Assembly: GCA_963712955.1 (NCBI GenBank)
Contig: CAVQKF010000004.1
Location: forward strand, 496,001-560,000
Reading direction: 5' to 3'
Source of the DNA: DATFVJ01 sp963712955
GTDB lineage: Bacteria; Actinomycetota; Actinomycetes; Streptosporangiales; Streptosporangiaceae
DNA length: 64,000 nucleotides
Shown: positions 34,446 through 45,517 of the stretch, piece by piece
How positions within the stretch are numbered: position 1 is the stretch's first letter
Layout: every line of letters begins with the position of its first letter
Notes under the pieces: generated by a model
What the model was told of the DNA's origin: nothing
The model's input: the letters and a program-made list of their open reading frames with translations, nothing else
Database searches by the model: none
Program-made: the position numbers and the translations under genes

Positions 34446-36720
34446 TCACTGTGGCTGCGGGAGGGTGTGATAGGTGATGGGCCGGCCGTCGCCGGGCAGT
34501 GTGGGCGGGCTGGTGTTGATCTCGGCGAGGAGCAGGGTCAGGGCGCGGGCGACGCGGGGCTGGCCGGGCCGGTCCAGCGTCACGGTGATGCTCTTGGGCG
34601 TGTAGGTGATGGTTCCGCCGAGCCCGCGGATGATCGTTTCCCGGGTGATGGCCCGGTACTCGTCGTCGTCGTCCAGGTAGGCGTTGAGGTGGCGGGCCAG
34701 GTAGTGCTCGGCGTTGGCGGCCAGCAGGCGCAGGACCAGTTGCAGGCAGCGCCGGTTGATGTGCAGGATCGCCCGGGTGGCGGCCGGGTCGATCTCGTTG
34801 GCCGGTAGCTTCGCGCGGTGCTTTTTGCGTTCGGTCTGGGCTGCTTCCAGCGCCCGCTCGCAGGCTGTGATCTTCTCGTGGGCGCGGGGGATCAGCACGC
34901 TGTTCTTGGCGGCTGCGGGGATCGTGTGGTCGGCCAGCAGTTTCGCCAGCGCGGTCTCGGCGTTGGTCAGCGCGGTCTTCGCGGCGGTCTGGGTCTTCTT
35001 GGCGGTGGTGTAGGCCGGGTTGGCCTTCGGCTTGGTGTTGGTTACCTCATCGGCGGTGTAGTCGGCGAGCATGTCGAGGCCGTAATTGACCATGTCGTAC
35101 TTGAACATGTTCTCCTCGGCCCACCGGCCGCGCAGCCAGCCGGTCAGCTCGGCCGGGCATGCGGTGAGCCCGGCCGGTGATCGCCTGGGCGGCCATCTTT
35201 CCGTGCTCGAACAGGGAAAGCTGCCGGACCGGTTGGTCGTAGTCCTTCAACGTGGTCAGCTCGTCGGTCCAGGCGACCTGGCGCTCGCGGTGCCCGCGCA
35301 GCGTGATGGTCTGCAGGATCGGCAGGTGAGCGGTGGCCTGCAGGGGGGCGCGCCGCCAGGTCAGCCAGTCGTACCCGGCCGCGTCCACCGCGGCGAAGGT
35401 GGACGGGAACGCGGCCCCCCGGTCGAACACGATCAACGGCCGGCTGGTCTGGCCGGGCTTGGCATCCGCTGGCAGCGCGTCGGTCAGCGCCGCCAGCGCG
35501 GGCGGCAGTGTGGAGCACAGCGCGGAGGGTTCCCCGGTGGTGAACGCGATCGCCCGGCCGGCCAGGTCGCAGATGTAGGTGTCGTCGTGTCCCTTGGTGG
35601 GCTTGCCGCGGCGCGGGTTGCGGCCCAGCGCGACCGGCTGATGGCCGGTGTACTCGGCCAGATGGTCATCGGCCAGGTACACCTGCGCCTCGGCGGGCTC
35701 GATCGCGAGCATCTGGCTCGCGAGGCGGCGCTGCAGCGCCAGCGGGTCGCACCCGTCGGCCAGCGCGGCCAGGCGTTCCCGCCAGGTCCGCAGCGACGGC
35801 AGGCGCGTCAGCCCGGCCAGCAGCCCCGCATCGGCGCCGGTGAGATGCTTGGTCTGCTCCAGCGTCAGCGCGCCCAGCGTGAACGACATCTGGGTGCACA
35901 CCAAGATGCCCAGGTCGTCCACCGGCGCGCCGGCGCCCGCAGCCGGCGCACCCGTCCCGGCCGCCAGCAGGCCCCGCGCGCCGATCCGGTCGGTGAAGGC
36001 GTGCACCAGCATCGCCCCCGCATACCGGCACGCCACCGTCCCGGTCCCGGTCCGCGCCGCCACCCGCCAGGTCACGCCCTCCCCTCCGCCGTCCCCATCG
36101 ACGCCGGCGGTGCCGTCGGGCCCGGCGCCCGGGGGGCTGTCGCCGCGGTGCTGCCCGCCGTCGTGATCTGCGGTGCCGGCCGGTGCGCCAGCGCCGGCGG
36201 GTGCGGCGGGCTCGTCGTCCGCGCCGGGTGCGGGGGGGCGGGTGCCGTCGGTGTCGCCGGGCCAGGCGTCGCCGGGCAGGGGGTCGGGGGTGGCCGGCAC
36301 GCCGTGTTGTTTGAGCAGTTCGGAGATCCGGGACCGGGACATGCCCAGCTTGCGGCCGATCTCGGCGTGGGTGAGGCCCTGTCCTGCCCAGGTGCGGGCC
36401 TGCCGCAGCTGGGTGGGGCTGAGCAGCGGCGGGCGGCCCATCTGGTGGACCAGGCCCCTGGCGCCGTGCTCGCGGTAGCGGGAGCGGATCCGCGACACCT
36501 GGGAGGGCAGGACGCCGAACGCGGCGGCGACGGTCTTGCCCTGGAAGCGGCTGCCTTCGGTGAGCGCGCAGATCGTCAGGTCCCGCATCTCCAGGTCATC
36601 GGCGCGGAAGGCTGACAGCAGCATCGGGCCGGCGTGCACCGCGACCACCCGGCCGTCGCCGGTGCGGGTGACGGCCAGCCGCCAGGGAGGTGGCATGCCG
36701 GGGAGCTGCTGGGCGCTCAT
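34446..36720 (-). pseudogene. DDE-type transposase with N-terminal helix-turn-helix, frameshifted
   Basis: ATG 36720 opens a chain with a helix-turn-helix region (SRFQGKTVAAAFGVLPSQVSR, and a second LTHAEIGRKLGMSRSRISEL), a Gly/Ala/Pro/Asp-rich linker, and a catalytic core (VYLADDHLAEYTGHQPVALG; LIVFDRGAAFP). Near 35186 the frame changes: removing one G continues ITAGLTACPAEL to RWAEENMFKYDMVNYGLD and a Lys-rich C-terminus ending at 34446. The total would be about 758 residues. I found no inverted repeats at its borders. A programmed frameshift is conceivable, but a one-base indel is simpler. Confidence 0.75.
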
Positions 36721-36946
36721 GAAGGTCAGTATCTTCTCTGAAGATCACAATAAGCTTACTTTTCGGCCTCTGGGAGGTGACAGTTTCCTCAGCTCACAGG
36801 GGCCTTTCCGCACGGCCGGACCGGCCGCGCGCGGCCCGATCGGGCACCGGCGAGGCAGCTTAAGCGGACCCCGATTGGGCGGGAGCTGGATTGCTGACAT
36901 CCCGACATCGACGGCCGGGCGGCGAACCCCAGGTCAGGCCAAGGAC

Positions 36947-38774
36947 TCAATTAACGATTACCGGAGGTCTGAGCCCAGGCCCGGTGATCTGGGGCCGGGC
37001 CATAAGGCCGCCAGGAGGGTAGGCGGTGTCGAACCACTGGGTGAAGAACTGATCGAGCAGTGCACCGCAGGCCGCGCTGTGGTCCGGGAGCCAACGGCGG
37101 AAACCGTCCTCCAGCTGCGCCTCGGTGATGTTCGCGCCGCCGCGGCGTCGCTGGATCTGCTCGAGTGCGCTGGCGAAATTCGCCTTGCCGAGGATCTGGC
37201 GCAGGGCGATGTAGGCGCTGCCCGGGCGGGTGTACGTGGCGTCGCCGCTGAACAGGCCGAATGGTGTCGGGTCCGACGGTGACGCCGTCCAGAAGCTGCC
37301 CCTGCTGTTGTAGTTCGTGTTGAACTGCTTGATGAGGCTCTGCTCGAACGCGCGCTGGCCGGCCCGGGAGAACGGGCCGCCCGCAGCCGTCTCCGCGTTG
37401 CGGGCCGCGAAAAGGTATTCGCCCAGCGTCGCGAGGCCTTCCTTGAAGAAGGTCAGATTGTAGCTGGCCTCCGTGACGTTGTCGCCCCACCACTGGTGCA
37501 TGTTCTCGTGATTGAACGTATCGAGGTCGATCTGGCCGCCCGAGAAGGTGATCATGGTCTGCATCTCCTCCTCGAAGCTGGCCGACGGCGCCGACCACAA
37601 CGCCTTCCGAGGTGAATGGGTACCGCCCGTTGAAGATGCTCTGGAACTCGGTAATGTCCTCCTGCTGGTTCATGATCGCGAGATTCTTCTTCTTCTGCGC
37701 CGCGCTGAGGGAGCTGGCCTGCGCCTGATAGAACTTGATGCCGCTGCGGGCGGTCCGCTGCGTCAGGTCATAGCCGCCGACACTGTCCTCCACCAGGTAG
37801 CTGGCGACCGGTGCGGGTGAGTGCCAGTGCCAGGTCACCGAGCCACCGGGGAAGTTGGCGTCCGGCCGATGGCGCCGGTGGGACACGAGCATCCCGTTGG
37901 CAAGCACGGTCTTACCTGCGTTGACCGTGTCGTAGAAGTCATACGTCGGCTTGGCGCTCGGGTGATCGTTGAGCGGCATCCAGTCCTCGGTGCCGACCGG
38001 CTCGGTGGTGACGAAGCCGCCGTCGCCCGCCGGGTTGTCCGACCTGAACCATCCTTCCGTGGTGCCGTCTCCGTCAGTGTGCACGCCCGGCCTGCCGGTG
38101 TAGCTAACGGTGACCGTAAATGTCGATCCGTCCCTGATCGGTGAGGACGGCGTTATCACCAGCTTGTTGGCTGGGCATTGCGTGCCGTTCTGCAAGTTCT
38201 GCCTGGCCGGGTCGGTGGAGGTCAGTTCCGGTGAGCAGGCCGGTGGTAGCTGGTTGTTGTCCGGGCCACCGACCGGGCTGAGCTGTGAGGCCTCGTGGGC
38301 CATCGGGTTGGGGTCGCTGGGCCCGTGCGGGTCGCCGGGGTAGGTTGGCTGGACGAAGGTGAAGGTGGCCAGTCTGCCGTTCACCCTGACAGAGCTGACG
38401 GCCATGTCCGGGCCGGCCAGGGTATTGGCAGCAGACCTGCGCTCGAAATCGAGGCTGAAGCTGGTCAGGCACTGCGTGGCGCGGTCGGTGAGGTCGACGT
38501 GGTTGCCAGGCAGGAACATGTTCGTGGTGGCGTTGTAGACGAGGTGCACATTGGTGTGCAGGCTGGCGTAGCCGCCGTTGCCCGTGTCCGGGTAGAGGTG
38601 GTCGCCGAAGCGGGAGAGGGTATGGGCGCCAGGGGAGCATTGCCCGCCGCCATTGCCCCCGCCATGTAACGACCCGGTGTTACCCGCGAGCGCTGACGGG
38701 CCCAGGCCCAGGCCCGCCAGGCTGAGGGCAAGCACGGTAGCCAGGGCGGCGCCTAAGCGGCGAAGGGCCATCAT
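36947..38774 (-). pseudogene. Secreted M1-family metallopeptidase, frameshifted
   Basis: The protein starts with a signal peptide (MMALRRLGAALATVLALSLA, then GLGLGPSALAG). The N-terminal beta domain follows, then the substrate-binding region before FEEEMQTMITF. The zinc site is HENMH (HExxH) with the third ligand Glu in FFKEGLA 18 residues on. The frame breaks near 37605; one base restored links EGVVVGA to PSASFEEEM. The C-terminus (WFDTAYPP) is complete, about 608 residues in all. ATG 38774 has AAGGAGA upstream. It probably cleaves N-terminal residues from peptides outside the cell. Confidence 0.85.
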
Positions 38775-39056
38775 CAACTCTCCTTGTCTTTCTGACCGGG
38801 CCGGCGGGTCCAATCCTTAGGGTCGCATTACCAGTATTGCTTCCATGGAATGTCGGTACATGGCAATAGCGTAGATTCCGACTGGATCACCCAGTTTTGG
38901 GCAGCAGCGGATCGCCGTTTGTCGCGACGGACAATGCGCCGTGCGTCAGCCGGTTTATCCTCCGCCATCGTCAGCATGTGCTCCGGGTCGCCATGTCTGA
39001 GCGTCTGGACGCTACGCTGGCGGTCAGCGAGGGCCTGTGCTTGAGACCGGCGGGGG

Positions 39057-39404
39057 ATGATGATCTGGTCCGACCACGAAGAAGCCCTCTACCAGCTTCG
39101 GCGGCGCCGCAAGAGGGCTTTGCAGCAGCTCATGCTTGTCACCCTGGCGCACACCGTCGGTGCCATCGTGTTGGACACGTACACCAGGCACCATCGGGCC
39201 CTTTACGTCCTGACCGTCTTGGCGTTCGTCGCGTCCCTTGCCGGGGTCGGTTCGGTCGCCGTGCTGGGAGCTCGGTGGGGGCTGAACAGCAACGCCGCCG
39301 AGAGCTGGTCCGCCACCCGGCGACGCAGTTCCGGCCAGCGGGCCCAGCGTGCACGCAGGGAGCAGGCCCTCCATGACGGGACGTGGCGTCCACAGCAGCG
39401 ATGA
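39057..39404 (+). CDS. Small membrane protein of unknown function
   Basis: A 115-residue protein with a basic helical N-terminus (LYQLRRRRKRALQQ), two likely membrane segments (LMLVTLAHTVGAIVL; ALYVLTVLAFVASLAGVG) and an Arg/Gln-rich cytoplasmic tail. ATG follows a GGCGGGGG stretch. I do not recognise the family. It may be read with the VOC gene, which starts 101 bases later. Confidence 0.55.
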   Translation: MMIWSDHEEALYQLRRRRKRALQQLMLVTLAHTVGAIVLDTYTRHHRALYVLTVLAFVASLAGVGSVAVLGARWGLNSNAAESWSATRRRSSGQRAQRARREQALHDGTWRPQQR

Positions 39405-39505
39405 CGACCGTGATCCGCGGGCTTCCGGGCGGCTGCGCACCCGGGCGGGCTGGCCTGCACCTGAGATACTGGCCTGTCGGCAAGATTGTGGTGCAAGATG
39501 GTTGC

Positions 39506-39877
39506 ATGCTCGACCACCTGTCCATCCAGTGCGCTGACGTAACGGCGAGCGCAGCGTTCTATGACGCGGCACTCGCCTCGCTCGGCGGACGCCGGGTGAT
39601 GGAATTCGGGGATGTCATTGGCTTCGGCGTCCCGCCCAAGCCAGAATTCTGGCTCGGCCCGCGGGCAACCGGCGAGGGGTTCCGTGAGTCGCATATCGCG
39701 TTCTCGGCACCCAGCAGGGCTGCAGTAGACGCGTTCTTCCGGGCAGCGGTTGACGCTGGCGCCGAGATCCTGCACGAACCCCGCGTCTGGCCGGAGTACC
39801 ATCCGGACTACTACGGTGCCTTCGTGCGCGATCCCGACGGCAACAACGTCGAAGCTGTCTGCCACACCCCTGAATAG
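39506..39877 (+). CDS. VOC (glyoxalase/dioxygenase fold) family protein
   Basis: A 123-residue single-chain protein with the paired beta-alpha-beta-beta-beta modules of the vicinal oxygen chelate fold. It starts MLDHLSIQCADVTASAAFYD (metal-ligand His4), includes SHIAFSAPSRAAVDAFF (His near 71) and ends DPDGNNVEAVCHTPE (Glu ligand). This layout fits a divalent-metal enzyme, but members range from lyases to resistance proteins, so the substrate is open. Confidence 0.85.
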   Translation: MLDHLSIQCADVTASAAFYDAALASLGGRRVMEFGDVIGFGVPPKPEFWLGPRATGEGFRESHIAFSAPSRAAVDAFFRAAVDAGAEILHEPRVWPEYHPDYYGAFVRDPDGNNVEAVCHTPE

Positions 39878-39894
39878 CCCGCCCATGGCTGTCT

Positions 39895-39947
39895 CGCAGG
39901 CTCGAACGGCTAGCCTGGGCCCGCAGGCTCGAACGGCTAGCCTGGGC
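39895..39947. repeat. 27-bp direct repeat, two copies
   Basis: CGCAGGCTCGAACGGCTAGC begins identical copies at 39895 and 39922. It lies just past the VOC stop, in the 210-base gap before the convergent peptidase gene. A second short duplication (CTCGCCGCCCACAGCC) occurs near 40028-40060. Confidence 0.88.
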
Positions 39948-40090
39948 CGACGGCGAGCCTGACCGGGCGGCGGGGCCGACCAGATCGTGCCGTTCCGGAC
40001 GAGGCGAGTCCGGGCGGGACCCTGCCAACGAGCCCTCGCCGCCCACAGCCCTCGCCGCCCACAGCCCACCCAAGCCCTCGCAGTGCGTGG

Positions 40091-41328
40091 TCAGTACTTG
40101 AACCCAGCGGACGTGTGCGGTGTGCCGAGGCCGGTCGGGCCGTCGTAACCCTTCACCGCGTTGCACAGGTACGCGTGCGAGCACTTGCCGTTGTGGCCAC
40201 CGATGACGTCCCAGAGGCGGCTGGCGTGCCTGTACGGGTAGCGCGCCGGGTACGTGTTCCTCGCCGGGCTGCCTGCCCGCGCGTACACGGCCGCGATGAT
40301 CGGTGAGGAGGCACTCGTGCCGCCCGCGACGTTCCAGCCGACGTTCAGGCCGACAGACGGATCCGGGAACGTGTCGTACAGCGCGACGCCGGTGTTCGGA
40401 TCGGCGACCGCGGACACGTCACCGACGGTCCTGTGGGTGGGGCAGCCGCTCTTCTTGGGCTGCCAGCCCGGCTTGTAGCTGTACGTGGAGCAGCCAGATC
40501 CCGTCCCGGACCAGGCGCGCTCGGACCAGCCACGCTTGTTCTTCGCCCGCCTCAACGACGTTCCGCCGACCGCCGTGACGTACCTCGAGGAGGCGGGGAA
40601 GTTGACAGCGTAACCAGAATCACCTGCGGCGACCGTCACCGCTACGCCCCGGTGGTTGTAGAAGTGGTTGTAGCTCGTCGCTTCGCCCTTGAACTCACGC
40701 GCGCCGTAGCTGTTGGAGACGAACTTCGCCCCGAGCCTCACCGCTGTATTGACGCTGGCGCCCAGGTCGGTGACCGTTGTCGACTTGGCTTCGACGAGGA
40801 GGATGTGGCACGCGGGGCAGGTCGCGCTGACCATATCGAGGTCGAGGGAGATCTCAATCGCCCAGTCCGCGTTGGCGGCGGGCAGGGCGCTGACGCTGCC
40901 GCTCTCGCTGACCTTGCGGAAGCAGTGGTTCGCGGTCGTGCAGGCAGGAAGGCCATACGTGTGACGGTAAACGGCAAGGTCGCTTCCGGAGTTCGGGTCG
41001 TCGAAGGCGTCCACGATGGCGACCGTACGGCCGGCGCCCGCCGTAACGGAGGTCAGGTCGTAGGCCTTCCGCAGGCCGGTGGCTCCGTATCCCGGTGGTA
41101 ACGCGTTCGGGGTCGCCACCTGCGGCGTCATGGCGGCGCGGACAATCGAGAAGCACGTGAAGTGACCGGCTTGAGCTGGCGGGCAGGCCCAGCGGAAACC
41201 CGTCTGGGTGCTGCTGCTTGCGGACGCGAGCCTGGCGCTCGTCCCGGATGCGTTCATCCAGGCGAGCACGAGCGCGGCAGCAGCGGCGAGCGCGCCGGCT
41301 GGAGCAGCCAGCGCAGGGAGATGCGCAT
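40091..41328 (-). pseudogene. Secreted S53-family (sedolisin-like) serine peptidase, frameshift in the signal peptide
   Basis: The mature part shows the sedolisin triad: Glu and Asp in AIEISLDLDMV, oxyanion Asp in AAGDSGYAVN, and Ser in GGTSASSPI. The C-terminal calcium-site region follows (WDVIGGHNGKC, GPTGLGTP). The likely start, ATG 41328 with GGAGGA, encodes MRISLRWL, while the hydrophobic core APAGALAAAAALVLAW lies in the next frame. One base change near 41304 joins them into a normal signal peptide. No propeptide of usual length is visible. Family members are acid-acting secreted endopeptidases. Confidence 0.8.
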
Positions 41329-41681
41329 GTGTCCTCCGTGGTGGGGCGGCGCTCCCGTGCGGACAGGAAGGCACCGCGGGCGTTACGGGATCAGACCACC
41401 GCGAGCCCGTCGGTGCGCCGCAGCGTCCGGACGGGACCCTAGCCAACTTCACCGATCGTGGGCGGCGTATCGGCGTACATCGAGACATATCCGATACGGC
41501 CCGAGGCCCCGCGTTCTGCCCTGGCCGCAGGCACCAGTTTGTGGTTACACGGCTCTCGTTTGCCATCACCGCTGCGTGCCCCGCCGCGTTTGCCGTATTC
41601 GACGGACGACGAGGATGTGGGATTGGGCATCGCTGGGCAACTCTGAGCAAACCCACCTGAGATCAGGCGGACAATCGGGTC

Positions 41682-43250
41682 ATGGCTGTGAGACGCAGCA
41701 TGGCGAAGCCGGTCAGGTACGGCGTACTCGTCGCCCGCGCGCTACCTGCCCTCGCGTTCCCCGCCCCCGACCTGGAGCCGCTCGCCTGGGTCGCCCTTGT
41801 GCCAGGCCTGCTGCTGATCCAGCGGTCAGGGTCGCCGGGCGAGGCTGCCGTACGCGGTTGCTGGTTCGGTGCAGGCTACCTGCTCGCCGTACTCTGGTGG
41901 CTGGTCCCGAACATCGGCCCTGCCCTGCTGCTCGTCGCCGTGGTCGTCGGCGCGCTCTGGGTCGGCGTCGGCCTGGCCACGTGGGGCCTGCTCCGCCCGC
42001 CGATCACGGTCCGCCGCGCGCTCGCCGCGCTGGTCGTGGTGCCGAGCGCCTGGCTGGTAGTCGAGCTGATCCGGTCCTGGCAGGCGCTCGGCGGCCCGTG
42101 GGGGCTGCTCGGGGCGAGCCAGTGGCAGCACCCCACCGTGCTCGCGCTTGCCGCTCTCGGCGGGGTGTGGCTGGTCAGTGCCGCCCTGGTGGCCGCGAAT
42201 ACCGGCATACTGATCGCCTTTATCTCATCCAGAACGGCTCCGCGGGTGATCGGTGCCCTTGCCGCTGCGGCCTGCATCGCGGCAGGCCCGGTCGCGTACG
42301 CGCTCGCCAGCCCGGCCCCGGTTGTCAGGCACGTGACGGTGGCGCTCGTGCAGCCCGGCATTGTGGCTGACCCGCGGGTCCGGGTGGACGCGAGCCAGCG
42401 GATCACATCATCGCTCATCACCCGGACGCTGACGATCCGCCCCGACCTGATCGTATGGGGCGAGAGCAGCGTCGCATACAACCTGGACCGTGACCAATCG
42501 CTGCTTACCCAGATCCGCGGGCTGTCGGCCCGGGTGGGGGCGGAGATCCTGGTCAATCAGGATGCGCCGCGCGGCGCGGGCCATATCTCCAAGGTCGCGG
42601 TCCTGGTCAGCGCGGCGGGCATCCAGGGCAGCTACGAGAAATCGCGGCTGGTGCCGTTCGGCGAGTACATCCCGTTCCGGCAGCAGCTGGGCTGGCTCAC
42701 CAGGATCAGCCGGGCGGCAAGCTCCAACCGGATTCCTGGCACGGGGGAGCACCTGCTGGTCGTGACCGGCCCGGTCGGCCACCCGCTGCCCATCGGCGTG
42801 CTCATCTGCTTCGAGTCCGCCTTTCCCGACATGTCCAGGGTGGCGGCGGACAAGGGCGGGCAGCTGATCGTGTACCAGTCGGCGACGTCGACGTTCCAGA
42901 ACAGCTGGGCACCCGCGCAGCACGCGTCGCTCGGCGCCCTTCGCGCCGCGGAGACCGGCCGGCCCGTCGTCCAGGCGGCCCTCACCGGCGTCAGCGCCGC
43001 GTTCGATTCCCGCGGCCGTAACCTTGCCTGGTTCGGTACCTCGCGGCACGGGGTGGTGGTGGTGCGGCTCGCGCTGCCTTCGGGCGGCGCGCGGACGCTG
43101 TACGACAGGCTCGGTGAGTACGTGCCGTTCACCGCGCTGGCGGTGTCGGGCATCGCGGCTGTCTACGGCCTGATCCGCATCCGCAGGTTCCGGCGTCTCA
43201 ACGAGGCGGCCGTGTCACAAGACCGCCCCGCCGACGCCGTCACGCCGTAG
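41682..43250 (+). CDS. lnt: Apolipoprotein N-acyltransferase
   Basis: A 522-residue membrane enzyme that N-acylates the N-terminal Cys of lipoproteins. The first about 215 residues form about six membrane helices; then comes a carbon-nitrogen hydrolase domain with catalytic Glu in VWGESSVAYN, Lys in YEKSRLVPFGEYIP and Cys in GVLICFESAFP, followed by a last helix near 495-512. The triad is complete. Actinobacteria often fuse or pair this with a dolichol-phosphate mannose synthase; no such partner is seen here. Starts at ATG 41682, divergent from the S53 peptidase gene. Confidence 0.92.
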   Translation: MAVRRSMAKPVRYGVLVARALPALAFPAPDLEPLAWVALVPGLLLIQRSGSPGEAAVRGCWFGAGYLLAVLWWLVPNIGPALLLVAVVVGALWVGVGLATWGLLRPPITVRRALAALVVVPSAWLVVELIRSWQALGGPWGLLGASQWQHPTVLALAALGGVWLVSAALVAANTGILIAFISSRTAPRVIGALAAAACIAAGPVAYALASPAPVVRHVTVALVQPGIVADPRVRVDASQRITSSLITRTLTIRPDLIVWGESSVAYNLDRDQSLLTQIRGLSARVGAEILVNQDAPRGAGHISKVAVLVSAAGIQGSYEKSRLVPFGEYIPFRQQLGWLTRISRAASSNRIPGTGEHLLVVTGPVGHPLPIGVLICFESAFPDMSRVAADKGGQLIVYQSATSTFQNSWAPAQHASLGALRAAETGRPVVQAALTGVSAAFDSRGRNLAWFGTSRHGVVVVRLALPSGGARTLYDRLGEYVPFTALAVSGIAAVYGLIRIRRFRRLNEAAVSQDRPADAVTP

Positions 43251-43294
43251 CACCGGTCTCATCGCCTGGCCGGGCGCCGATCAACACGCTGCCT

Positions 43295-43578
43295 TCATGG
43301 AGACGGGCGGGCTTGTCCAGGCACAAGACCCGGCGGGGCGGTCGAGAGCGTCGCCAGGATCGCCTCGGCGAGCGCCCGGGCAGAACCCGCGGTCAGCTCC
43401 ACCGCGACCCGCGCCGACGGTCCCTCACCAGGGTTCAGGAAATCGACGTTGAGAGTGTGGTCGGCCGCGCGTGCACCGGGTGGTCGAAGTAGACGGTGGC
43501 GTCGCTGAGGCGGAACCAGCCCCGTGGTCCCTTGCCGCTACCGGAAATCTCGATCTTCTCAGTGTGGTACGTGCACAT
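43295..43578 (-). pseudogene. DUF6295 family protein, frameshifted
   Basis: ATG 43578 (GGGGAGA upstream) opens MCTYHTEKIEISGSGKGPRG, then WFRLSDATVYFDHPVHA, characteristic of the small actinobacterial DUF6295 family. After the His-Ala the frame fails, but another frame continues ADHTLNVDFLNPGEGPSARV to AEAILATLSTAPPG and stops at 43295. One missing base at about 43466-43472 explains this; the corrected protein is about 94 residues. Function unknown. Confidence 0.75.
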
Positions 43579-43715
43579 CCTCGTCTCCCCTCTGCCTGCT
43601 GCGGTTCCGCAGGGTTTCCCGTGATGCCTGTGTCGGCTCAGCCGCGTGTCACAGCCCGGCGCCGCGCCGGGCTCCGCCGGCTCGCGCCGGCATAGCGCCG
43701 GCTCGGCAGCCGGCG

Positions 43716-44465
43716 CTATGCCGCCAGGTAGCGGCCGAACCAGTCCCAGATCCGCCGCCAGCCGTCGACCGCCGCCTCCGGCCGGTATGCGGGCCTGTCC
43801 ACCGAGAAGAAAGCGTGGCCCGCGCCTTCGTAGGTGTGGAACTCGTGGGTCTTATCGTGCGCGGTCAGGACCTTCTCCAGTTCGGCGGTTTCGTCCGGCG
43901 ACGGGTAGGAGTCATCGGCCCCGAAAAGCCCGAGCAGGGGGCACGACAGGTTCGCAGCAAGCGCGATGATCGGCTCCACCTTCAGCGGCGTGCCCTCGGG
44001 GGGCCTGGAACTGACGAAGGCACCATAGCAATCGACCGCGGCGTCAAGCTGCAGGCTGCACGCGGCCAGGAACGACTGCCTGCCACCCGAGCAGTAGCCG
44101 ATCACGCCGACCTTGCCGTTGGCGGAAGTGAGCGACTTCAGGTACCTCGCGGTGCCGTCGACGTCGCCAACCAGGCGCCCGTCGGGAACCCCTCCGGCTG
44201 CGCGCGCCGCCGCCGCCGCGTCGTCGGGGCTCGCACCGGGTGCCTCACGCGAGTAAAGGTTCGGGCAGATCGCGTTGTAGCCGTGGTAGGCGAACTTCGT
44301 CGTGATCTCCTTGGTCCCCGCGTCGTAACCGGGCATGTGGTGGATCACCACGACGCCGCCGCGCGGGCCCTCGCTCAGCGGCCTGGCGAGGTATGCCTCG
44401 ATCTGGTCACCGCCGTGTCCCTGTATGGCGACGGTCTCGGCCATCATTGCGTCGTATCCAGTCAT
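43716..44465 (-). CDS. Dienelactone hydrolase family protein
   Basis: A 249-residue alpha/beta hydrolase of the dienelactone hydrolase family. The nucleophile is Cys in VIGYCSGGRQ, the acid is Asp in LFGADDSYPSP, and the base is His in YEGAGHAFFS. VVVIHHMPGYD precedes the first helix. Such enzymes open lactones or hydrolyse activated esters in the cytosol. ATG 44465 was chosen; a second ATG six codons later is equally plausible, as neither has a strong ribosome site. Confidence 0.88.
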   Translation of the reverse strand: MTGYDAMMAETVAIQGHGGDQIEAYLARPLSEGPRGGVVVIHHMPGYDAGTKEITTKFAYHGYNAICPNLYSREAPGASPDDAAAAARAAGGVPDGRLVGDVDGTARYLKSLTSANGKVGVIGYCSGGRQSFLAACSLQLDAAVDCYGAFVSSRPPEGTPLKVEPIIALAANLSCPLLGLFGADDSYPSPDETAELEKVLTAHDKTHEFHTYEGAGHAFFSVDRPAYRPEAAVDGWRRIWDWFGRYLAA

Positions 44466-44711
44466 GAGGGCATCTTTGCACTCTGGGTGTGTCACACGGC
44501 GCGGGTTCTGGTGCCGACGGTGGCAGTGAGGCACAATGTGACCTGGACAGTCGGGCAGATTGGCATTGGTACGCACCTGGTCGGAACGCGTCGGCGCCAT
44601 ACCCCGATGCCCGACCGTTTGCCGGTCGTCCAGTATGGTCGGCGCACGGGTTTCCTGAAGCGAGCCGAGGTCGTTGGGGAAGGCGCATCTCGTCCGCTGC
44701 CAGGAGGTCCG

Positions 44712-45206
44712 GTGTCTGCACGTGGCGTTGTGTACGTCCATTCGGCGCCCCCGGCGCTGTGCCCGCATGTTGAGTGGGCCGCGGCCGGGGTTCTCGGCGT
44801 GTCCGTAACCCTCCCGTGGGTCAGCCAGCCTGCGGCCCCCGGAATGATGCGTGCCGAGCTTGGCTGGCAAGGACGTCCAGGAACGGCGGGCGCGATCACG
44901 TCGGCGCTGGCCGGCTGGAACCGGCTGCGCTTCGAGGTAACCGAGGAGGCGAGCCCTGGTTGTGACGCTGTCCGCTACAGCTATACGCCAAGCCTTGGCA
45001 CGTTCACCGCGGTGACGGGAGGCAACGGGGACATCCTGGTACCCGAGGACCGCCTGCGCTCGGCGATGGCGCTCGCGGCCGACGGCGGCACCTCACTCGA
45101 GGATGAACTGAGCCGCCTGCTTGGCCAGCCGTGGGACGCCGAGCTTGAGCCGTTCCGCTATGCCGGTGAGGGCGCGCCGGTCCGCTGGCTGCACGCGACC
45201 GGCTGA
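44712..45206 (+). CDS. DUF3145 family protein
   Basis: A 164-residue protein starting MSARGVVYVHSAPPALCPHV, a hallmark opening of the actinobacterial DUF3145 family, with FEVTEEASPG and ILVPEDRLRS further on. GTG 44712 is preceded by AGGAGG. The family is commonly located near the fatty-acid synthesis operon in actinomycetes, as here; its role is unknown. Confidence 0.88.
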   Translation: MSARGVVYVHSAPPALCPHVEWAAAGVLGVSVTLPWVSQPAAPGMMRAELGWQGRPGTAGAITSALAGWNRLRFEVTEEASPGCDAVRYSYTPSLGTFTAVTGGNGDILVPEDRLRSAMALAADGGTSLEDELSRLLGQPWDAELEPFRYAGEGAPVRWLHATG

Positions 45207-45450
45207 CATGGGCGGACCGGCTTCCCTGCGGTGCCTTCGACGCGTCATGCTGGCCCGTACGCGTCATACTGGCCCGTATGCGTGCGGGCGACCGTTGCGC
45301 GCGCCGGTTTGACCTGCGGGAACAGCGGATTCACCGGCTCTTACGGCAGCCGGCACGTTGATAGCCTGAGCCGCCGTGCAGGGGCGCACCGAGTCGGCGC
45401 GTGCGTCCTGGGTTGAGGCGATCCACCACGAGAGCCCCGCGAGGCGCCCA

Positions 45451-45498
45451 GGAGGAAAAGGAAAAGGCCCGGCAGAGCCTCTCCAGCTCCACCGGGCC
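45451..45498 (-). terminator. Rho-independent terminator for the lysozyme-like gene
   Basis: On the minus strand GGCCCGG (45498-45492) pairs with CCGGGCC (45472-45466) around a 19-base loop and is followed by a T-rich run (CTTTTCCTTTTCC). It lies 20 bases past the stop at 45518. Confidence 0.75.
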
Positions 45499-45517
45499 GC
45501 TGCCCTCGGTCTCAGGG

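Noticed and set aside
34312..36800. Terminal inverted repeats for the second transposase
   Set aside because: I compared both borders and found no matching ends, so no element boundaries are claimed.
43524..44711. Long plus-strand open frame leading into DUF3145
   Set aside because: It is antisense to the dienelactone hydrolase and DUF6295 genes; only the part from GTG 44712 resembles a family and has a ribosome site.
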